NCBI GenBank assembly: GCA_047967505.1
Contig: CM106540.1
DNA from: Dipteris shenzhenensis
Taxonomy: Eukaryota > Polypodiophyta > Polypodiopsida > Gleicheniales
DNA length: 64,000 nt
Direction: 5' to 3' (one strand)
Below the pieces are notes generated by a model, which searched no databases, had not been told where the DNA came from, and saw nothing but the letters and a program-made list of their open reading frames with translations. Below are positions 10,891 through 22,086 of this stretch, in pieces; the first letter of the stretch is position 1, and every line of letters begins with the position of its first letter. A program made the translations under genes and the position numbers.

Positions 10891-13048
10891 TTGATGTACA
10901 TACTCTTGTATTTTTTATCTTTCAAATGACCAAACTCGTAGCAAAGAAAAATTGAAGTGTTATTGCAAACCACATTCTGTTAATTGTTGGTATTGAAAAT
11001 TGTGTCTTAGTGTCAGTATATACCTTTACTGGTAGCATTAACAACCTTTCCCATGTCTCTTTCTTTCAACCCAACCCTATAAAAGTGAATTGTTTCATTT
11101 CGCTACATTTGTTCACTTAGTATTAAAATGCCAATAAAAAGGAGTTTGCTACGCTACTCCCCTCTACTTTGTTAGAGTTTTGTGTGTTTTTGTTTTCACC
11201 ACATGCTACATCTGAACAAAAAACATTGCTTAAAATGACACTTGCGTGCTAACTAAATCCTGAGTTGATTGTGGCAACCAATGGAAACTCTTCACCCACC
11301 AACAAAAAATTCTTCATCAAGAGCTAAACACAGAAAGGTACTCAAACCACTTATGATCAAAACACCATAAATTTAGTAGTGTATGTATCTTTAGACCTCT
11401 AGTATTCAACAACAACAACCTACAAAAAATGAGTATGTGCTTTAAGAAGTGTCATCAAAGCTTTGAATGCTCAATGATAGTGTTGCCACCTGAATCTTCT
11501 TTCATTTCACAACGATTCCCTATTTTTGGCTTATCGTAGGTAGCATTAGTAATCGTTTGTTCTCTTGAAAACGAAAAGTCTCGAATTTGTTAATCTTATT
11601 TATTTCATTGGGTGTGTGTTAATGACTCCCCAAATAAGGTTGAGCATCACAAGCCCTCATTGATGAGCGTCGACATGTGTTGATGAGTTTTTGGTTGCAA
11701 GCCTCTTAGGGCCTTTGAATCCTTGCAAAGAGGGATTTGCCACACCCAACATGGTTTCTAGCTTCTTGAAAGTGCTTGACAGTTGTCTACACATCTTCTC
11801 CTCCCTTTAGCCTTGCACCTCTCCTCCTCCTCCTCCTCCTCTTCTCTTGCCTCTCCTCTAACTTGCCTTGCCAAGCCTCTCGAATATGGACCTCGCATAC
11901 CCTTTCTCCCCTTCCCCCCTCTATTTGAGATGCATATCCTTTCTCCCCTTCCCTTCTCATGCAATCATTTGGGACATTGGGAATGATTTTCTCCTATGGA
12001 TATGTGCGTCGCTATCGCCTTTGGATCGTGTGGGTTGTAATATTGTAACAATGGACTTCCAAGTGCTTTAGATGATTCCGTAATGTTGACGAGCGCTTCA
12101 TCTCAATCAAATGTGAGTATAAGTCTCCTTCACGTCGACAGTTCTTGCATACCACCGTTCCCTTCACTTCTCCTCACCCTACCATTCCTTCTGTTATTAT
12201 CAGCCAAAGAGCAATCTTCCGGTCGCATGTTTCTTTTCGCTAATGCGTTGTGTTTTGTAAGACACATAGAGGAAATACAGGAGGCATTGTGATAATAGGT
12301 TCTACTTTGCAGACTCTACATGTTTGTGTGACCTACTGCTACTACAACTCTTCAAAATGTCTTTCCAGCCTACTACTATTGCAGCCCGTCAAAATGAATA
12401 GCTCTACTTAGGCCCATGGCCGCCCCAGCTGCTCCTACCACCTTCCTGGTTGTTACGATATGATCTATGATCCTGTTTGCTGAGGGACACAGTACCTGCT
12501 TGGATGTCATCGTTTGTGCTTCCCCTTCTTTTAGGCACACGCCGATGGTCAGCTCCGCATTCGTGTTTCCAAGGTTCATGGCACATGACTCTATCAGATA
12601 TGTCTGCTCTGAACCTACTGCTATTGCGTAGGGCTTGGGTTCTCACTAGATTTTCCATCTCCTTTTTTAGGCAGGACTTTTGAATGATAAGACTAATATC
12701 AAGGTGAGCCTTTTGAATGATAAGAGTAATATCATTCGCCTTGTTTCCTCGACATGTTTTACGAAAATGTTTATTGTGCTTCTAATATTAACATTTTCCT
12801 ATTTTGCATGTAAATTTTTTAGCACTGAACAACCATAAAGACATGCTCAGAAATGAGCGAAATGATTACAAAGACCTTGTATAACGAGTTCAATCCCTCC
12901 TGCAACATCAAGCATCCCTTTGTTGCTTATGGCTACGGATGTCTATGGCTACAAATGCACCAAAACATGGATGGAGGGTTCTTGAAAAGTTAAGTTATTA
13001 AGAAGACAAGGATGGAGGGTTGTTGCGGAGTAGGCTTCCGTAAGAGGG
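10891..13048. other. Intergenic; no recognised gene
   Basis: AT-rich sequence with a (CTC)n-like stretch at about 11,815-11,850 and further CT-rich sequence to 11,960. Small frames here do not look coding. It ends at the CACTA insertion site. Confidence 0.5.
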
Positions 13049-13051
13049 TAA
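13049..13051. repeat. Target-site duplication TAA, left
   Basis: TAA directly precedes the CACTACTAC terminus and matches the TAA at 21,948-21,950 directly after the TGTAGTG end. A three-base duplication is what CACTA transposases produce. Confidence 0.9.
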
Positions 13052-13148
13052 CACTACTACACAGGGATCCTATTGCGACGTTTACATACCGACATTTAGC
13101 ACCCGCTTAGCGTTAATCGTCGGTATAAAAAGCGGGTTTCTTAAATCA

Positions 13149-13215
13149 TCGCTATATAGCGACTGTTACTAAAAGTCGCTATATAGCAACTTTTGTAAAA
13201 GTCGCTATATAGCGA
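13149..13215 (+). promoter_or_regulatory. Left subterminal repeats of the CACTA element
   Basis: The palindromic motif TCGCTATATAGCGA occurs at 13149-13162 and 13202-13215, with a one-base variant at 13176-13189. In CACTA elements such subterminal repeats bind the element's own proteins; that role is inferred from the family. Confidence 0.85.
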
Positions 13216-15091
13216 CACTGATACAAAATATTATAGCAACGCTTTTACAGAGAGTTTTTTTTTTTTATAGGCCTTAAAAGTTAGTTTTTTTCAATGATAA
13301 ATTTTTTTAAATTTTCATACATGTTTGAGCTCATAGAGAATAAAAAAATGAGAGCATGTACATCAAGCCTTTGAAGCTCATATATTTATGTCCAAGTTTG
13401 AGATGAGAAAAATCAAATAAGAGCATTTACATCAACTGTTTCATCTTGAGTCAAGTCTAAGGTGCCAAGCAAGTCTATCTCCAAATCTATACTGAGTTGA
13501 TCTCCTATATCATCATCGTACTCTAGCATCGTACGTTCACCTAAAAGTATTTGATCATCTTCTTCAATAAAGCTTAAGTGTGGTGATTGATCTTGATGAT
13601 TGTTGTCTTCTTCATCAATATCGTGATCTCCATCCTCCTCCCGTGCGATGTCATTATGCGCATCTTCCTCTTGGCTCATATGGTGATCTACATCTTCTTC
13701 GCTAGATTCATCAATTGGATCCGGCATTGGTAGTGGCATCTCCATATCCACATCTCGATCTTCAAAAATTTGCTTACTTCGTGGTGCAACTTGGATCACG
13801 TACCACCATCTTGGATCAGAACGATCCGGATGAAAAACCACCTATATTGAAGATGGGTGCCAAATGTCGTCAATTATATATATGAAATTATGCTCAAGTA
13901 CATGTATCAATGAACTTTAAAAATGAAAGCTTCGACTAATTAAATCATTAGTATGCACCTGCTCACAGTGCTCGAGAAGAACAAAAGTATCACTTTCATC
14001 GGTCCAATGTTTGGTGGAGGCTATTGCAAAGAGACCGCTACTATCTTTTCTCACTGTTGCATGGGGACCGTTGTAAGTAGTTCTAAACCATTTTACATCA
14101 AGAATGAAAATAGTAAATCGTCTTAAATCAATTTCATAGATGTCGCGTATGGTTCCACAATAATCCAACTATGAGGAGAGAAGATTGGGATCTGAAGCAC
14201 TTGCTCGGCTATCTTGTGTGAAGTTAGCCATGACTCCACAATCATACGTGACTCTCTTTGAATCGATGCGTTCCACGTGAAAATGTCATCCATATGACCA
14301 TAATGTACTTTACTTTTTGTACTGTAAAAGTGCATCATTAAAACAATGAAGATGCATCTATTTTATAGCATATATTGCCACAAATAATTACTTAATTATG
14401 TCAAGAGGTAAGAAACTTACATGCACCATACATCCAGATGATAACTCTCACTCGCGCTCGTTTATTGTCTCTCCATCACGTTCGGCTTTACGTAGAGCCA
14501 GTTGTAGCCAATCAAGTGACATGTGAGTAGGGAGAAGAGCCAGATCTCGTGGATATGGTTGTGATCGCCTGTACATTACTTTGAATCTCGTCCTTGCATT
14601 TATTCTTTCTGCTTTGGCCACTTCATATCTCTCAATCCACTTCTGCATCTCATGGCTATTGAGGATACAAAACTTACTGAATTTCTCCATTTGCTCTTCG
14701 CTCATCTTTCTTTCAATCCCTTTTCCTTGGGGAACCTCACCAATGATGCGATCATCATCCTTGTTGTGCCAAGCTTGCAGCATATCAGGATCCGTGGATG
14801 CAAGAAACTCTGTGATATATACTAATGACTCTTGCACAAGCCATCCCTCTGCCATGCTTGCTTCCGGTCTTGCTCTTTGTCTTACAAACCCCTTTAAAGT
14901 TTTCATAAACTGCTCGAGAAAAACCATCCATCGACTATGAATGGTACCTGCTATAGCCACCTCATCAACTATGTGCACAAGCAAGTGGACTTGAGTTGTC
15001 ATAATGCTCGAGGGAAAGTGCTTCTCAAGCAAGCATACAGCTTCGATGGATTCCACACTAGCCTTCTAGATGCTCGATATAAAGATCTCTT

Positions 15092-15167
15092 TTTGAGATA
15101 TCCACCTATTTCACATGTCCATGCATATGTAAGATATTTGAGATATCCACCTATTTCACATGTCCAT
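15092..15167. repeat. Short tandem duplication inside a TNP2 intron
   Basis: A segment of about 32 bases containing GATATCCACCTATTTCACA and then TGTCCATG occurs twice, at about 15092-15123 and 15135-15167. It lies between the exon ending at 15205 and the exon starting at 15058. Confidence 0.9.
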
Positions 15168-15651
15168 GAAGAAAATACATAATGCGATTTGATAGTAAGC
15201 ATACCTCACAATACCACAGATCTTGAATATAGCATTTCTAACATCTTCTTGTAAGCACCCTTTTATTGTAATTGGGAGGATGAACTATCAAAGCAACAAT
15301 GAAGTCATGTCAACAATATAACATAATAATAATTACGCTAACGCATCATGATTATCGATACACTAATTCTACTTAGAATACCTGTAAGACCTTGTGCCAA
15401 TCATGGGACTTGAGGCCACTAAGCTTATTGTCCTTTGAAAATGCTCCTTTCAAGCAACGCATGTACCCTATCGGTGCTTGAAAAGAGGCAATGTTTGCCT
15501 TGACCGCTGCCTCCTCCCTCGTAGAGAGGATCCACGTTGCTTTCGGGAGGACAACTTTTCCCGAAGCATGCAATTGGGGCCACAAACGAGACATCCTATT
15601 CATAGCACGCAAGTCTTCTCGCACTTCTCTCGAGTCCTTGGAACCAACCAA

Positions 15652-15677
15652 GTGTGCCCAAATAGTGTGCCCAAATA
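15652..15677. repeat. 13-base tandem duplication breaking TNP2
   Basis: GTGTGCCCAAATA is present twice in direct succession at 15652-15664 and 15665-15677. Thirteen is not a multiple of three, so it shifts the frame between HIFKNVGATIWAH and LVGSKDSREV. Removing one copy in thought restores continuity, so the duplication is one disabling event. Confidence 0.93.
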
Positions 15678-17498
15678 GTAGCCCCCACATTCTTGAAGAT
15701 ATGCATGGAATCCAAGAGATGATTGATTTGTAACTGACCTCAATAAGGAAGCTCGTGAAAGATTGATAGCCTCTTCATACAAGAGGAGGCTCCTCTCCAT
15801 TCACCCTCCAAGCTTGAATCCAATCACTTGCCTTCAAATATGATGGTGGTGGATCAAGCTGACCTCCACATGCGAGATGGTCGAGTGGAAGGTATCGAGC
15901 ATGACCTTCATAAACATTTTTCCTCATATGTTTGGAGTAGCATGCAAGCGATTTCACAGCCGGTCCACAAACAGGACAAGCATGGTACCCACTTGTAACA
16001 AGTCGTGCACGCGTGCATGAATGTGTTAGTACAAGACATGCGTGCAAAAGAGAGTAAAAAAAGCATAATCCCTCATTGTACATGTAAAGACACAACCACA
16101 TACCTGCGCACTCTCCATATCCTGGGTAGTCATGCATGGTCCACATCAAGATACCCCTGACCAAAATATCATTGGTATGTCTAGGAGCTCTGGAAATATC
16201 AAAGACCTGCACTCCTCTCCATAATATCTGTAACTCCTCTATCAAAGGTGCCATGTACACGTCCATGTTTTTTGCCTTATACTTTCTTGGCACAAGTAGT
16301 GCAAGCATGAGGTGTCCCTTTTTTATTGTTAGCCATGGTGGGATATTGTAATTCACCATGACTATGGGCCATGTCGACCAAGATGTCGAGCGTAACCCGA
16401 AAGGATTTATGCCGTCCATGGCTAGCCCAAGATGTAAGTTGCGTGGCTCCCTCGCAAAGTCCGGCCACTGATTATCTATGTGCTTCCAAGCTGCACAATC
16501 TGTGGGAATCCTCAATGTGTGATCAGTGGACCGATGAGATGCATGCCATGTCATCAACTCCGCTATGGATTTGCATCGGAACATGCGTTGTATTCTTGCA
16601 ATGATGGGAAAGTGTCTCAAGACCTTTACCGGTATCCGCTCACCCTGCAAGTCATCTCTATATCATTGTTCCCCACACTTTGGACAACTAGCAAAATCTC
16701 CATGCTCACGACGAAAGAGAATACAATCATTACGGCAAGCATGGATGGTATCATAATCCATACCCACCATTGTTAGCATCTTTTTTGCTTCATCTCTTGA
16801 TGCGGGCATGGTATTTGGTGCAGGCAACATCTTCTGGAGCAACCTATGACAAAGACAATATCCAAATGATGATTCTCAAAACAAACAATATCCAAATAAT
16901 GAGTCAAATTAATGCAAGGGCTAACCTCATTAAGGCCGAGACACTTGTATCCGACCACCCATACTGTACTTGTAGATTCAAGATTGAGAGACAAGCACGT
17001 AGTTTAGACATCCTAGCACCCTCGTACAATTGTGTTGATTGCAACTCTCGCATTTTGACCTCAGACTCTGACATCACACGTGTACGTGGGATGTAGTGCC
17101 CCTAAAAATGGAATCCATCATGTCGACCATACCCTCGTCGTCATCCGGTAGACTATAGTCTTGCTGAAAGTGAGAAGGTATATGTGTACCCTCGTCACCC
17201 TCCTCATCCTGTTTTAAGATTTCGTGTAAATATAAGATCTTCTATTTCCTGGTATACAATAAGATTGCGAACTTAAATAGCTTTGACTTACCGATGGTCC
17301 ATCAACATGTGCAACACCAATGGGGGGTACTGGTTCCGGCTCCTCCCCATACATCCGCAAGTGGCGCATGATAATACGACGTTGATGTCGTACTTCTCGC
17401 TTGCAATGAGTGCAATGACAGTATAACCTCTCCGTAAGCCACTTCGTGCTCCCGGGCATTGGCACATCATCGGACGAGCTTCCACTTGTCCCTTCCAT

Positions 17499-17760
17499 CT
17501 ACACTTATAAAATCTTAACATAAGCATGAAGAGGAGATATTAACAGTTATAAAATAGCATGTTTGAGCTTCTTTTGATGCCACATCAAAAAAGTGACTGT
17601 AAGCATCGCTATATAGTGACCTTTTGCTCTGTTTTGTCGCTATATAGCGACGTTTTTAATTAAAATTATCGCTATATAGCGATGAATAAGCGTCGCTATA
17701 TAGCGACGCTGTGGTTTAAAACCCGAAACGCTAATTGCGCGGCGTTTTCTTCATACTATT
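17499..17760. promoter_or_regulatory. Central divergent region with four terminal-type motifs
   Basis: The stretch lies between the TNP2 start (17498, leftward) and the first rightward transcribed segment. It contains TCGCTATATAGTGA at 17606-17619, TCGCTATATAGCGA at 17637-17650 and 17693-17706, and a TCGCTATATAGCGA-type copy starting ATCG at 17668-17682. These are the same motifs as at the element ends. The likely meaning is a bidirectional promoter controlled by the element's own DNA-binding protein; a nested or fused end is the alternative. Confidence 0.7.
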
Positions 17761-18284
17761 CCCTAATCTCTCAAGCAAGCAAGCCAATATCTCCTCCCAC
17801 CTATTTTCGACGACCTCCCACCTATTTCAAGCAACCTCCCACTATTTTCCACTCCTCACCCTTCTCCTACCTCTTGTACTCCCTCTCTATCCTTTTCCCT
17901 CTTTGGTTTCTTGAAAGGAAGTTCTTCAAGAGGTGAGTTTGTTTCAACAATGTAGGTTGTTTGTTTGTTAGCTTTAGTTTTGTGAGTGCTTCTTCTTGTA
18001 TTGCTAAACCTGTAAACTAGTTTTCATGCTTGTTTTGAAAGTATTGAAACCAAAAATGAGATTTCAAGAAAGAAAGAAAACTCACCTCTTTTTTCTGTAT
18101 TTCTCTTCCTTCTCTTTCTCCTTGTCTCCTCAATCTCCTCCTTTCCTTGTCTCCTTAATCTCCTCCCTTCAAGAAGTTGCTTTTGTAATCTCCTCCTTCC
18201 TCTAACATCTTATTTGAAAAAATGGGTTGTTTTTTCTCTTTTGTAGGGCCAGTCCACTACACCGAGCAGGACATACTATTTCAG
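17761..18284 (+). other. Probable 5' untranslated exons of the rightward CACTA gene
   Basis: A CT-rich leader ends at a clean GTGAGT donor after 17932. A 38-base segment at 18247-18284 is flanked by a T-rich tract ending TAG and by a GTAAGT donor, so it looks like a small exon. The next acceptor is at 19917-19918, directly before the ATG at 19921. Splice assignment rests on consensus sites only. Confidence 0.55.
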
Positions 18285-18559
18285 GTAAGTGCTTCCTCTT
18301 TTTTCCATTTATTATTTTTGTTATTTGCATTGGCTTGCAACTAGCGCCTTAAGCGCTAGCTGCAGTGATGGGCATAGGAACCCTCTCTTCCCCTCAAACT
18401 CTTTCCTTCTTCCCCCTTCTCTTATTCTCTTTTTTCCCCCTTCTCTTTTTTCCCTCTTCTCTTATTCTCTCTTTCCCCCTTCTCTATTTCCCCCTTCTCT
18501 CTTTTCCCTTCTCTCTTTCCTTTCCCTCTTATTCTCTATTTCTGCATAGCATGAGAGCA

Positions 18560-19745
18560 TGAGCTTCTCTCTTTCCTCTTATGCTTCTCTCTTTCCCTTC
18601 TCTATTTATGCTTATGCATGAGCTGATGCGGAAATAGAGAATGAGAGAAGCATAAGCTCATGCTTATGCTTCTCTCATTCTCTATTTCCGCATAAGCTCA
18701 TTCTCTATTTCCGCATAAGCTTATGCTTATGCTTCTCCCATTCCCCCTTCTCTCTTTCCCCCTTCTCTCTTTCCCCCTTCTCTCATTCGCATAAGCTCAT
18801 GCTCATGCATGAGCATAAGCATGAGCTTATGCTCATGCATGAGCATGAGCTTATGCTTAAGTTTCCCCCTTCTTTATTTCTCTATTTCCGCATAAGCTTA
18901 TGCTTATGCATGAGCTTATGCGGAAATAGAGAATGAGAGAAGCATAAGCTCATGCTTATGCTTCTCTATTTTCGCATAAGCATAAGCATAAGGTCATGCA
19001 TAAGTTTCCCCCTTCTTTATTTCTCTATTTCCGCATAAGCATAAGCATAAGCTCATGCTTATGCTCATGCATGAGCATGAGCTTATGCTTAAGTTTCCCC
19101 CTTCTCTATTTCTCTTTTTCCGCATAAGCTTATGCAGAAATAGAGAATGAGAGAAGCATAAGCTTATGCTTCTCTCGTTCTCTATTTCCGCATAAGCTTA
19201 TGCTTATTTCTCTCATTCCCCCTTCTCTATTTCCCCCTTCTCTCATTCGCATAAGCTCCTGCTTATGCTCATGCATGAGCATGAGCTTATGCTTAAGTTT
19301 CCCCCTTCTTTATTTCTCTATTTTCGCATAAGCTCATGCTTATGCTTCTCTCATTCTCTATTTTCGCATAAGCTTATGCTTATGCTTCTCTCATTCCCCC
19401 TTCTCTCATTCGCATTGCTTATGCTAATGCTTAAGCATAAGCATAAGCATAAGCTCATGCTTATGCTCATGCATGAGCATGAGCTTATGCTTAAGTTTCC
19501 CCCTTCTTTATTTCTCTATTTCCACATAAGCTTATGCTTATGCATGAGCTTATGCGGAAATAGAGAATGAGAGAAGCATAAGCTCATGCTTATGCTTCTC
19601 TCATTCTCTATTTCCTCATAAGCTCATTCTCTATTTCCGCATAAGCTTATGCTTATGCTTCTCTCATTCCCCCTCATCTCTTTCCCCCTTCTCTATTTCC
19701 CCCTTCTCTCATTCTCTATTTCCGCATAAGCATAAGCATGAGCTT
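18560..19745. repeat. Palindrome array of AGCATAAGCTTATGCT type in an intron
   Basis: About 1.2 kb alternates between GCATAAGC(T)TATGC-type self-complementary blocks and TTCTCTCATTCTCTATTTCC or its complement. The best case is a perfect inverted repeat with 29-base arms at 18628-18656 and 18663-18691 around a 6-base loop. Related, less perfect copies start near 18920, 19131 and 19553. The array lies in the intron between 18285 and 19918 of the rightward CACTA gene, so the pre-mRNA would fold into long hairpins. Open frames across it are by-products of repetition. Confidence 0.93.
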
Positions 19746-19920
19746 ATTGTCTCTAACTCTTATTCTCTATTTCCCTCTTCTTCCTCTTCTCTTTCCTTTC
19801 CCTCTTCTTTCCCTCTTTCCTTTCCCTCTTCTTTCCTTTCCCTCTTCTTTCTTCTTGCCTATGCCTATGCTTATGTTTGTTTTTTTGTTTTTTGTTTTCG
19901 TGTTTGTGTCTATGTTAGAC

Positions 19921-21372
19921 ATGGGATCACATCGCTCATCCGATGAGTACAGATAGCCTCACAGGAGGAGAGCTCACGATCTATATGCTCCAGAGGACTT
20001 TGATTCCTCTCAGGCGACTACCCTGAGGACTACCCCTGGTCCGACTCCTCTCGGACCTAGCACTACGACTACCCCTGGTCCGACTCCTCTTCCACATAGC
20101 ACTGCAACTACCCCTTGGGGAACTCCTTTGCTAGCCACGCATGGCTTTGTCGGGAGTCCCGACGAGTTTGTAGCGCAGATGAGCGATGAGGAGGCAGCGA
20201 GATTCTTCTCTCTGCTCTCTTAGAGGACCTCAGCAATTCCCTCCCCTACACCGATGGGTGGACGTACTGCCCAGCCATCCCCTCGCGCCCCTTCGATTGC
20301 AGGATCATCACCTGCGCATGCCTCTCGCAAGGGAAGGAAGAGTAGGATGGGTGGCTCATGTTGTGCTGACTCGGGAGATGTAGACGAGTCAGCACACTCA
20401 TGCTCCTTTAGGCCTCCACTTGGTCCGGAGACACAGTATCAGTTAGGTCCCTTTCCCTCTCCTACTCACACTGCTACTCCTCGCTCCGGAAGCGCTCACG
20501 CAACTTCCACTCCTTCAAACTCTGCTACCATCAGTCCTCCTTACTCATCAGGGGATCTCTCCTATCAAATCACATCTGCCGGAGAGATAATAGAAGATAA
20601 AAAGGGCAAAGCAGTGATGGCCGCCATGAGGAGGTTGATGAGTCATCACTTCAAGAGCGGCATAAATACCGATTGGTGGTATCAAGATGCCCAAAAGAAG
20701 CAGGCGGTGATCGATGAGTTAAAACAAAGATACCCTAATCTGCCAAATGTGGAGTTTAATGACGATTATATGCAAGAGCGCATGGGTTTGGTCCTGAAGC
20801 ATCGTAGATCAACCTTGCGTACTTCCATCACAAAGGGGTTGGCTAAACCCAGTTGGGCAGACAAAGCTAATTGGAAGTACTTCAAGAAGCAACATAGGGA
20901 CCATCCCGAAATGTTCGAGGTTCAGAGGAGGGCTGCGAAGAGATGGCTGGACGTCGTAGGTACTTCGCACTTTGGTGCAGGCGGACGGTATGCGTTCGAG
21001 GCAACCGTGGTAAGTCTACTTCTTCTCATTTAATGTATTGTTCTATTTGTTTTACTACATATTACATGCACTTTAGCTAACTCTAACTCTCGTAAATTGG
21101 ATCCATAGCAAGCTGCGATGGGTCGTCTTCCTACAGATGCAGAGACGCGATGCGCATTTCGGATAGGAACAAAGCCGTGGTTCATTGAGCAAGAGGCAAT
21201 GGGAGCGACGGTCGATTGGGATGAGGTGGCTGCTCGCATGGTATAAGTTTACTCCTACTTGTAATCTCACTTTTTAATTTAAGTTCCAATCTAATTTTTG
21301 ATTTATATGGTTCACTCTTAGGGTCAAAGCTCAAGCATCCCATCATCGAAGGCGAGCGATCAACAGGGCTAA
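19921..21372 (+). pseudogene. Second CACTA gene, Transposase_24-like
   Basis: ATG at 19921. Exon 19919-21009 has a GTAAGT donor; exon 21109-21240 joins in phase (44 codons); exon 21322-21372 ends at TAA. The product would be about 423 residues. Residues 1-200 are rich in Ser, Pro and Thr and include a repeated TTPGPTPL. After that come ITSAGEIIEDKKGKAVMAAM and a basic region with MQERMGLVLKHRR, KPSWADKANWKYFKKQHRDH and RRAAKRW. The end has GRLPTDAETRCAF. The last motifs resemble the plant Transposase_24 family that accompanies TNP2 in CACTA elements. Two in-frame TAG stops (19954-19956 and 20221-20223) break the reading; both could come from CAG codons. The role, probably binding the TCGCTATATAGCGA repeats, is inferred from the family. 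Confidence 0.8.
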
Positions 21373-21653
21373 GGATCAGATGCAGGTGGCGAGGACGAGG
21401 GAGAAGACACAAGGATAATTCGGATTCGGATGAGTAGTAGTGGTAGTAGAATTTTGTATATCCACTCGTTTGAGCAATTTTGTATCACCCTTTCGAAAGG
21501 GTAATTTTGTTACAAACAATGTTGTATATGTCCGACATGTATATGCTTTTGTTGCTCATCATTTCACAAGAGCGATTTTGTATCACCCTTTTCGCAAGGG
21601 AAATTTTGTTATAAAAAAACTTTGTTTTGTAATTACAAAAAAAAAAAAGGATT

Positions 21654-21698
21654 AGTGGGGCTAAACAAGGCCAAAAGGAAGCCTTGTTTAGCCCCACT
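21654..21698. terminator. Strong hairpin near the CACTA right end
   Basis: AGTGGGGCTAAACAAGGC at 21654-21671 and its exact complement at 21681-21698 form an 18-base perfect stem with a 9-base loop. Flanking A and T runs extend the pairing with few mismatches. It sits downstream of the Transposase_24-like gene and just before the right subterminal repeats. A transcription-end or RNA-processing role is a guess. Confidence 0.75.
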
Positions 21699-21726
21699 AA
21701 CCCTTTTTTTTAACTTCTATTAATCA

Positions 21727-21818
21727 TCGCTATATAGCGACGTTTACCAGTGTCGCTATATAGTGACGATTAATAGTGTCGCTATATAGCGACGTTTGCC
21801 AGTGTCGCTATATAGCGA
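21727..21818 (+). promoter_or_regulatory. Right subterminal repeats of the CACTA element
   Basis: TCGCTATATAGCGA copies start at 21727, 21779 and 21805, and a TCGCTATATAGTGA variant at 21753-21766. The first three are spaced 26 bases apart. Shorter AGCGAC pieces continue to about 21870. Confidence 0.88.
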
Positions 21819-21947
21819 TGCTTTATAGCAACGGTCCTTTTTCAACGCTTTTAGCGACACTTATAGCGACGTTTACGCCCGTGAAAAAAAAAATTAATGT
21901 AAAAACCGTCGGTATTTTCGTCGGAAAATGGCCTATGCCTTGTAGTG

Positions 21948-21950
21948 TAA
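21948..21950. repeat. Target-site duplication TAA, right
   Basis: Directly follows the TGTAGTG terminus and matches the TAA at 13,049-13,051. Confidence 0.9.
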
Positions 21951-22086
21951 ATTCCTCGACAATTTTTTTGTTTTCTTTTTCATTCATGTTTGAGACAACA
22001 CCTACAAAAGAAACTATGCAATATCACGCATACTGAAGCAAGGTGATTAATCTATGAATAAGAAGAACATGGAAGCCTCATTTCCA

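Larger units (their letters stand above)
13413..17498 (-). pseudogene. CACTA TNP2 transposase pseudogene (multi-exon)
   Basis: Start ATG at 17498; exon 1 (17498-17292, 69 codons) ends at a GTAAGT donor. Exon 2 is 17220-16926 and exon 3 starts at 16843; their junction reads L-M-R-L-L-Q-K in phase. Exon 3 holds the TNP2 core: KVLRHFPIIARIQRMF, LAMDGINPFG, WPIVMVNYNIPPWL, MDVYMAPLIEEL, then HACPVCG. Later pieces are MKRLSIFHELPY and LLDSMHIFKNVGATIW (15.7 kb), KLSGLKSHDWHKVLQ (to 15382), LPITIKGCLQEDVRNAI (exon 15284-15205), a DUF4218-like block with LEKHFPSSIMTTQVHLLVHI and RARPEASMAEG (from 15058), a DUF4216-like block with DYCGTIRDIYEID (14.1 kb), and an acidic tail (13843-13413). Lesions: frame shift near 17083, TGA at 16663-16665, frame shift near 15776, TGA for Trp near 15740, the 13-base duplication at 15652, and TGA at 14448-14450. 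Confidence 0.93.
13052..21947 (+). mobile_element. CACTA (En/Spm) DNA transposon, 8,896 bases, both ends present
   Basis: The left end reads CACTACTACACAGG and the right end reads, on the other strand, CACTACAAGGCATAGG. Both ends are flanked by TAA. Subterminal copies of TCGCTATATAGCGA lie inside each end, as expected for transposase-binding repeats of this superfamily. Inside are a minus-strand TNP2 gene (17,498 to 13,413) and a plus-strand Transposase_24-like gene (19,921 to 21,372), diverging from a central region that carries the same TCGCTATATAGCGA motif. Both genes are broken by stops or frame shifts, so the copy is not autonomous now, but the ends could still be mobilised by an active relative. 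The uncommon features are the divergent gene order and the intronic palindrome array. Confidence 0.96.

Noticed and set aside
19265-19570. A 101-codon frame rich in Met, Leu and His
   Set aside because: It lies entirely in the palindrome array and reflects the repeated ATGCTTATGC blocks.
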